9,547 nucleotides of DNA, taken from contig JAISWV010000187.1 in NCBI GenBank assembly GCA_031270755.1, positions 1-9,547 on the forward strand, read 5' to 3'. Both the position numbers and the translations under genes were made by a program. Origin of the DNA: Synergistaceae bacterium (lineage in GTDB: Bacteria > Synergistota > Synergistia > Synergistales > Aminobacteriaceae). Every line of letters begins with the position of its first letter. Position 1 is the stretch's first letter. Shown here piece after piece: positions 6,079-9,547 of this stretch. Below the pieces are notes generated by a model. The model was not told the origin of the DNA, ran no database searches, and saw nothing but the letters and a program-made list of their open reading frames with translations.

Positions 6079-8532
6079 GTGGAGGACGCGACCCTGAAGG
6101 AATTTCCGGAAAAACCTCCGGCGCCGCAGGATTCGGAGGTCACTCTGCGTTACGGCGCGGCAGGCATGAATGCGCCGGAGACGCCGCGAGGGTTCATTTT
6201 CCCAGGCGAAGGAAGCTTCTTCCGAGGCTGGAGGATTTTGGAGCAGCTCCCCACCCAGGGGGCCGAGGCGGACATTTACCTGGTGCAGGCGGAGGGAGAG
6301 CGGAAGGAAGACCGTTGCGTGCTGAAGCTCTACCGGCACAGGCTGGAGCCCAAGCTCGAGGTCTTGAACCGCGTTGCCGGGATCAGCCGAAACTACAGCC
6401 GGTATTTCGTCGCCTTCAAAGACGTGGGGTTCGACGAGACCACGGGGCGGTGGTACGAACTGCAAGAATACATTCCCTTGGGCTCTCTTCGGGACATTCC
6501 GTCCCAAGCGAAGCGCGCGCCCGGTTTTCTGAGGGCTCTCGTGTCCGAACTCACCGATGCGATCCACTGCCTGCACCTCAACAAAATCGTTCACTGCGAC
6601 ATCAAACCCGCCAACGTCCTGGTCCGGGCGCTGGACCCGCTGGATTTGATTTTGACGGACTTCGGCATCGCCTCTATTTTGGCGTCGGATATGTCCCGCA
6701 AGATGACGAACCTGAAGGGAACCCCCATGTACTGGGCCCCGGAGGCGTTCAGCCGGATGATAGGGCGGCCCTGCGACTGGTGGGGGCTGGGCATGATCGT
6801 GCTGGAGCTTTTGGTGGGGGAGCACCCCTTCGAGGGGTTGACGGACTCTCAGATCATCCGCAAGCTGACCCTGGGCAACGTGGAGGTGCCGAAGAACCTG
6901 GGGCCGGACTGGGCGCTGCTGATACAGGGGCTCCTGACGAAGGACGACGCCCTCCGGTGGGGACAGGCCGAGGTTCTTCGCTGGCTTTCGGGAGACCGGA
7001 ACATTCCCGTCCATTACGAGGAACCGGCGGCTTTCCGGACGACCTCCGTCAAAACTCCCTTTCTTTTCGAGGGAAGGGAATACAAGACGCCCGGGGAGTT
7101 GGCCCAAGCTTTCGCCGTCTCTCAAAACCCCTGGTTTTCCGGCGTGGGCATTCTGCGCGAGGTGCGGCGGTGGCTCGAAAGCAACATGCTCTTCGACGAG
7201 GCCTTGCGGTTGGGCAGCGACATCACCAACCTGGACCCCGAGCTGGCACTCTTCCGCTTCGTCCACGGCAGCGCCGAATGCCCTTTTTCCCTCATGGGAA
7301 AACAGGTCGACGCCCACAACCTGCCTCTTTTTTTGGAGCGCGTTCTCCGCGGCGAGGCCTGGAGCGCGGAGCGCCGGATCGTAGGGATGCTGGGCAACGG
7401 CCGGCTGCTGTCGTTCTACGACGAGTACCTTTCGCTCTCCGGCAGCCCGGCGGATCGAGACTCGTTCTTCTATCGCCTGCTGCTCTTCATGAACAAAAAA
7501 ACGCCGGAGGAACAATGGGAATATTTCGAAGCCATGCGAAACCCGAGCGCCTACCTCTGGCCAAGCGAACGGCATTGCAGCGAGCCCTGCCCCCCTGAGC
7601 TTCAAATTTTGGAGAAGATAAGGGTCGTTCCTCTGAAACGCGAGACTTTCGAAGAGCTGAAAAGATCTTTCGTTTTGCCTCACGAACTGCCGGGTCTGTT
7701 CCGCTCCGCCTCCACCTACGCGGCTGGCGTGGAGTGGCTCGAAGACAGTCAGATTCGAGATCTTCTGATTCCCCGAAACTTCGCGCCGGATCCCTCGATC
7801 TACGAAAACTCGAGCCTCGACGGATACTCTCAGGCGGCGCGGTCGCATTGGCTGGGGCATACCCCCGCGCTCCTGACAAAGCTGGACTTTCTGATGGACG
7901 CGCTCCCCGCCCTTCCCTGCAACCCGTTGGAAAGCGAGATTCTTTCGCGCACCATCGAGTGCCTGCGCCTTCTCCCGGCCCGCAAGATCACCCACGCGGA
8001 CTCGTCTTTCGTCGCGAAGGCGGCCCAACTGTACGAAAAGCGGCGGGAGATCACGCGCCGCCGGATGGTATATTTGCCCATCGCCGCCGGCGGCTTCGGG
8101 CTCGTTTTCTGCGGGCTCCGTTTTCTCTCGGGGAACACCAGAGGCAGCGTCCTCTTTTGGGGCTCCCTGGTTTTGATGGCCATGATCGGCCTTGCCCTGC
8201 GGGGCGTTTCCGCTATGACGCATACTCCTCTGAGAAGACTGTTCTCCGAGGAGCCCTCCAGGTCCGGGGACCGCCGCGGCTCGCCGACGGCGCAGGCAGT
8301 GTCCCGGGCCGTCGTGGGCTCCATGTTCCTCTTCTTCGCTTTGGTTTATTTCGGGGTGTTCACGTCCTATCCCTATCCTTTTTCTTTCCTGGTGGGAGGG
8401 ATAGCGGGGGGCACGGTTTGTTACGGACTGGACCGCCGCGCCCTTTCGAAAAACGCCGGGAGCATTTTGGAGGCCTGCGGTTCGTACTGCGTTTCCATGA
8501 CGGCGTCGGACAACTCGAAACCCTCCTTTTGA
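6079..8532 (+). CDS. Membrane-anchored Hanks-type Ser/Thr protein kinase, non-RD type
   Basis: The product has 817 residues from the GTG at 6079. The kinase domain spans about 50-310: a degenerate nucleotide loop ([11 protein letters not shown]), K83 in [18 protein letters not shown] (171-182) with D174 and N179, DFG (194-196), a GTPMYWAPE activation segment (APE 220-222) and CDWWGLG with D233. All key residues for phosphotransfer are present, so it should be active. The catalytic-loop HRD is HCD, making it a non-RD kinase, usually not dependent on activation-loop phosphorylation. Residues about 330-655 are a largely helical region I cannot assign. Four membrane helices follow (about 663-683, 691-708, 744-763, 766-782) with a short cytosolic tail; there is no sizeable extracellular sensor such as PASTA. 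The kinase is thus held at the inner face of the membrane. Substrate is unknown. It faces the divergent alkyltransferase gene and stands alone before pgm, with no phosphatase partner in view. Confidence 0.9.
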   Translation: MEDATLKEFPEKPPAPQDSEVTLRYGAAGMNAPETPRGFIFPGEGSFFRGWRILEQLPTQGAEADIYLVQAEGERKEDRCVLKLYRHRLEPKLEVLNRVAGISRNYSRYFVAFKDVGFDETTGRWYELQEYIPLGSLRDIPSQAKRAPGFLRALVSELTDAIHCLHLNKIVHCDIKPANVLVRALDPLDLILTDFGIASILASDMSRKMTNLKGTPMYWAPEAFSRMIGRPCDWWGLGMIVLELLVGEHPFEGLTDSQIIRKLTLGNVEVPKNLGPDWALLIQGLLTKDDALRWGQAEVLRWLSGDRNIPVHYEEPAAFRTTSVKTPFLFEGREYKTPGELAQAFAVSQNPWFSGVGILREVRRWLESNMLFDEALRLGSDITNLDPELALFRFVHGSAECPFSLMGKQVDAHNLPLFLERVLRGEAWSAERRIVGMLGNGRLLSFYDEYLSLSGSPADRDSFFYRLLLFMNKKTPEEQWEYFEAMRNPSAYLWPSERHCSEPCPPELQILEKIRVVPLKRETFEELKRSFVLPHELPGLFRSASTYAAGVEWLEDSQIRDLLIPRNFAPDPSIYENSSLDGYSQAARSHWLGHTPALLTKLDFLMDALPALPCNPLESEILSRTIECLRLLPARKITHADSSFVAKAAQLYEKRREITRRRMVYLPIAAGGFGLVFCGLRFLSGNTRGSVLFWGSLVLMAMIGLALRGVSAMTHTPLRRLFSEEPSRSGDRRGSPTAQAVSRAVVGSMFLFFALVYFGVFTSYPYPFSFLVGGIAGGTVCYGLDRRALSKNAGSILEACGSYCVSMTASDNSKPSF

Positions 8533-8554
8533 CTTTTCGACTTTTCGACTTTTC
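8531..8554 (+). repeat. 8-bp tandem repeat, three perfect copies, at the end of the kinase gene
   Basis: GACTTTTC is repeated three times head to tail (8531-8538, 8539-8546, 8547-8554) and followed by GA. The kinase TGA stop (8530-8532) overlaps the first copy, so copy-number change would leave the protein intact. It has no hairpin and is not a standard terminator. Confidence 0.7.
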
Positions 8555-8593
8555 GATTGCGTGTCATCGATAAAGTTCCGGCTGAAGTCCCCG

Positions 8594-8623
8594 TTGGACG
8601 GGAGGTCTTTCCGGGCATATAAT
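8594..8623 (+). promoter_or_regulatory. Promoter of the phosphoglucomutase gene
   Basis: TTGGAC at 8594-8599 and TATAAT at 8618-8623 are separated by 18 bp. Transcription would begin near 8630, leaving a leader of about 60 nt that is strikingly T-rich (8641-8670) and ends in GAGGAGGT (8673-8680), the ribosome binding site. No terminator separates it clearly from the kinase gene, so some read-through is possible. Confidence 0.6.
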
Positions 8624-8689
8624 TCAAACAGCGCGTTTACGATATTTTTTGTTATTTTATTTTTTATTTTTCGAGGAGGTCTGTTCACA

Positions 8690-9547
8690 ATGAGTATAGC
8701 TCCGCAGGCCGGAAAAATTGTTCCGCCGGAAATGCTGGTCAACGTTCCACGCCTTGTCGCCGAATATTACACGAACAGGCCCGACCCCGCCGAGAGCTCC
8801 CACAGAGTGGCGTTCGGCACATCCGGGCACCGCGGTTCGTCGTCGAAGCACAGTTTCAATGAAGCGCACATTATAGCTATCGCACAGGCCGTAGCCGAGC
8901 ACCGCAAAAACGCCGGCATATCCGGCCCCCTTTTCATCGGCATGGATACCCACGCGTTGTCCGAACCCGCGCTCCGCACCTGCGTCGAGGTCTTGGCGGC
9001 CCAGGGCGCGGAGGTCGTCGTTCAGAACGACCTCAGTTACACCCCGACGCCGGTGGTCTCCCGCGCCATTTTAGTGTGGAATCGAGAGCGCGCGGAGAGC
9101 GGCATGGCCGATGGACTGGTGATCACGCCGTCCCACAACCCTCCCGGGGACGGAGGCATCAAATACGACCCCCCCAATGGAGGCCCCGCCTCGCCGGAGA
9201 TCACGACAGCGATACAAAATCGCGCCAACGAACTCATTGCGTCCGGGGTGGAGAAGGTCGGGCGCCTGCCTTTCGAAAAAGCCCTGGCCGCTCCGACCAC
9301 GAGATTTTACGATTACGTCCTGCCCTACGTCCACGATCTGCGCCACGTGGTGGATATGGACGTCATTCGGGAATCGGAGGTGCGGATAGGAGTCGACCCC
9401 ATGGGCGGCTCCGGGGTGGGATACTGGGAACCCATCGCCAGCATCTACGGCCTGAAGAACCTGGAGGTTGTGAACAAGAGAGTGGACTTTACCTTTGGCT
9501 TCATGACGCTGGACCACGACGGCAAGATCCGCATGGACTGCTCCTCC
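8690..9547 (+). CDS. pgm: Alpha-D-glucose phosphate-specific phosphoglucomutase (partial, 3' end beyond the right edge)
   Basis: The first 286 residues are visible. The enzyme interconverts glucose 1-phosphate and glucose 6-phosphate through a phosphoserine, linking glycolysis with glycogen and nucleotide-sugar synthesis in the cytosol. The sequence follows E. coli Pgm closely: [22 protein letters not shown] (from about 41), [11 protein letters not shown] (84-94), [13 protein letters not shown], the catalytic [22 protein letters not shown] block (from about 146, phosphoserine in TPSHNP), [13 protein letters not shown] and [20 protein letters not shown] at the edge. The family is about 546 residues long, so roughly the second half is missing from the window: the metal-binding loop, sugar-binding loop and C-terminal phosphate-binding domain. 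The ATG at 8690 has GGAGGT 9 nt upstream, and the N terminus aligns with the family without extension. Confidence 0.96.
   Translation, partial: MSIAPQAGKIVPPEMLVNVPRLVAEYYTNRPDPAESSHRVAFGTSGHRGSSSKHSFNEAHIIAIAQAVAEHRKNAGISGPLFIGMDTHALSEPALRTCVEVLAAQGAEVVVQNDLSYTPTPVVSRAILVWNRERAESGMADGLVITPSHNPPGDGGIKYDPPNGGPASPEITTAIQNRANELIASGVEKVGRLPFEKALAAPTTRFYDYVLPYVHDLRHVVDMDVIRESEVRIGVDPMGGSGVGYWEPIASIYGLKNLEVVNKRVDFTFGFMTLDHDGKIRMDCSS

Noticed and set aside
5961..7598. 545-codon plus-strand frame overlapping the kinase start
   Set aside because: It is out of frame with the kinase, begins inside the alkyltransferase promoter repeats, and its product is low-complexity Arg/Gly/Pro sequence.
8589..8602. 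Short hairpin CCCGT-TGG-ACGGG as a terminator of the kinase transcript
   Set aside because: The loop is tiny, there is no following T-tract, and it overlaps the pgm -35 box.
6040..8742. 900-codon open frame on the minus strand across the kinase gene
   Set aside because: It is the antisense shadow of a GC-rich gene. The plus strand has a complete kinase with conserved motifs and a ribosome binding site, while the antisense product is rich in Arg, Gly, Pro and His with no recognisable domain.

Overview
This is a GC-rich bacterial chromosomal window with no phage, transposon or CRISPR signature. Starts include ATG, GTG and TTG behind strong AGGAGG-type ribosome binding sites, promoters are sigma-70-like, and the tRNA gene carries an encoded CCA. 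The gene mix does not fix the phylum. Synergistota or another anaerobic, Gram-negative-like lineage is a weak guess only, and most of the window looks like ordinary genome with one accessory-looking pair.

Layout, left to right. (1) Minus strand, 1-2205: a two-gene operon. A TIR-domain protein with a C-terminal multi-pass membrane region comes first. It is followed, through a GTGA stop/start overlap, by a DHH/DHHA1 phosphoesterase that runs off the left edge. A 253-bp intergenic region upstream of the TIR gene holds a 19-bp tandem repeat. (2) Minus strand, 2459-5198: a xylulokinase-like FGGY kinase followed 37 bp later by a DUF819-family membrane protein, probably a carbohydrate uptake and phosphorylation unit. 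(3) 5281-5401, plus strand: tRNA-Asn(GTT) behind a perfect consensus promoter. (4) Minus strand, 5405-5944: an O6-alkylguanine-DNA alkyltransferase. (5) Plus strand, divergent from it, 6079-8532: a large non-RD Hanks-type Ser/Thr protein kinase with a long unassigned middle region and four C-terminal membrane helices. (6) Plus strand, 8690 to the right edge: the N-terminal half of alpha-D-glucose phosphoglucomutase, with its own promoter.

The most interesting unit is the translationally coupled TIR-membrane/DHH pair. A TIR domain with a plausible catalytic glutamate, a membrane effector-like part and a nucleotide-type phosphoesterase together suggest a nucleotide-signalling or defence module, but this is inference from domains and gene order. 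The second is the membrane-tethered non-RD kinase. The remaining genes (xylB-like, DUF819, ogt, pgm, tRNA-Asn) are ordinary metabolic or housekeeping functions.
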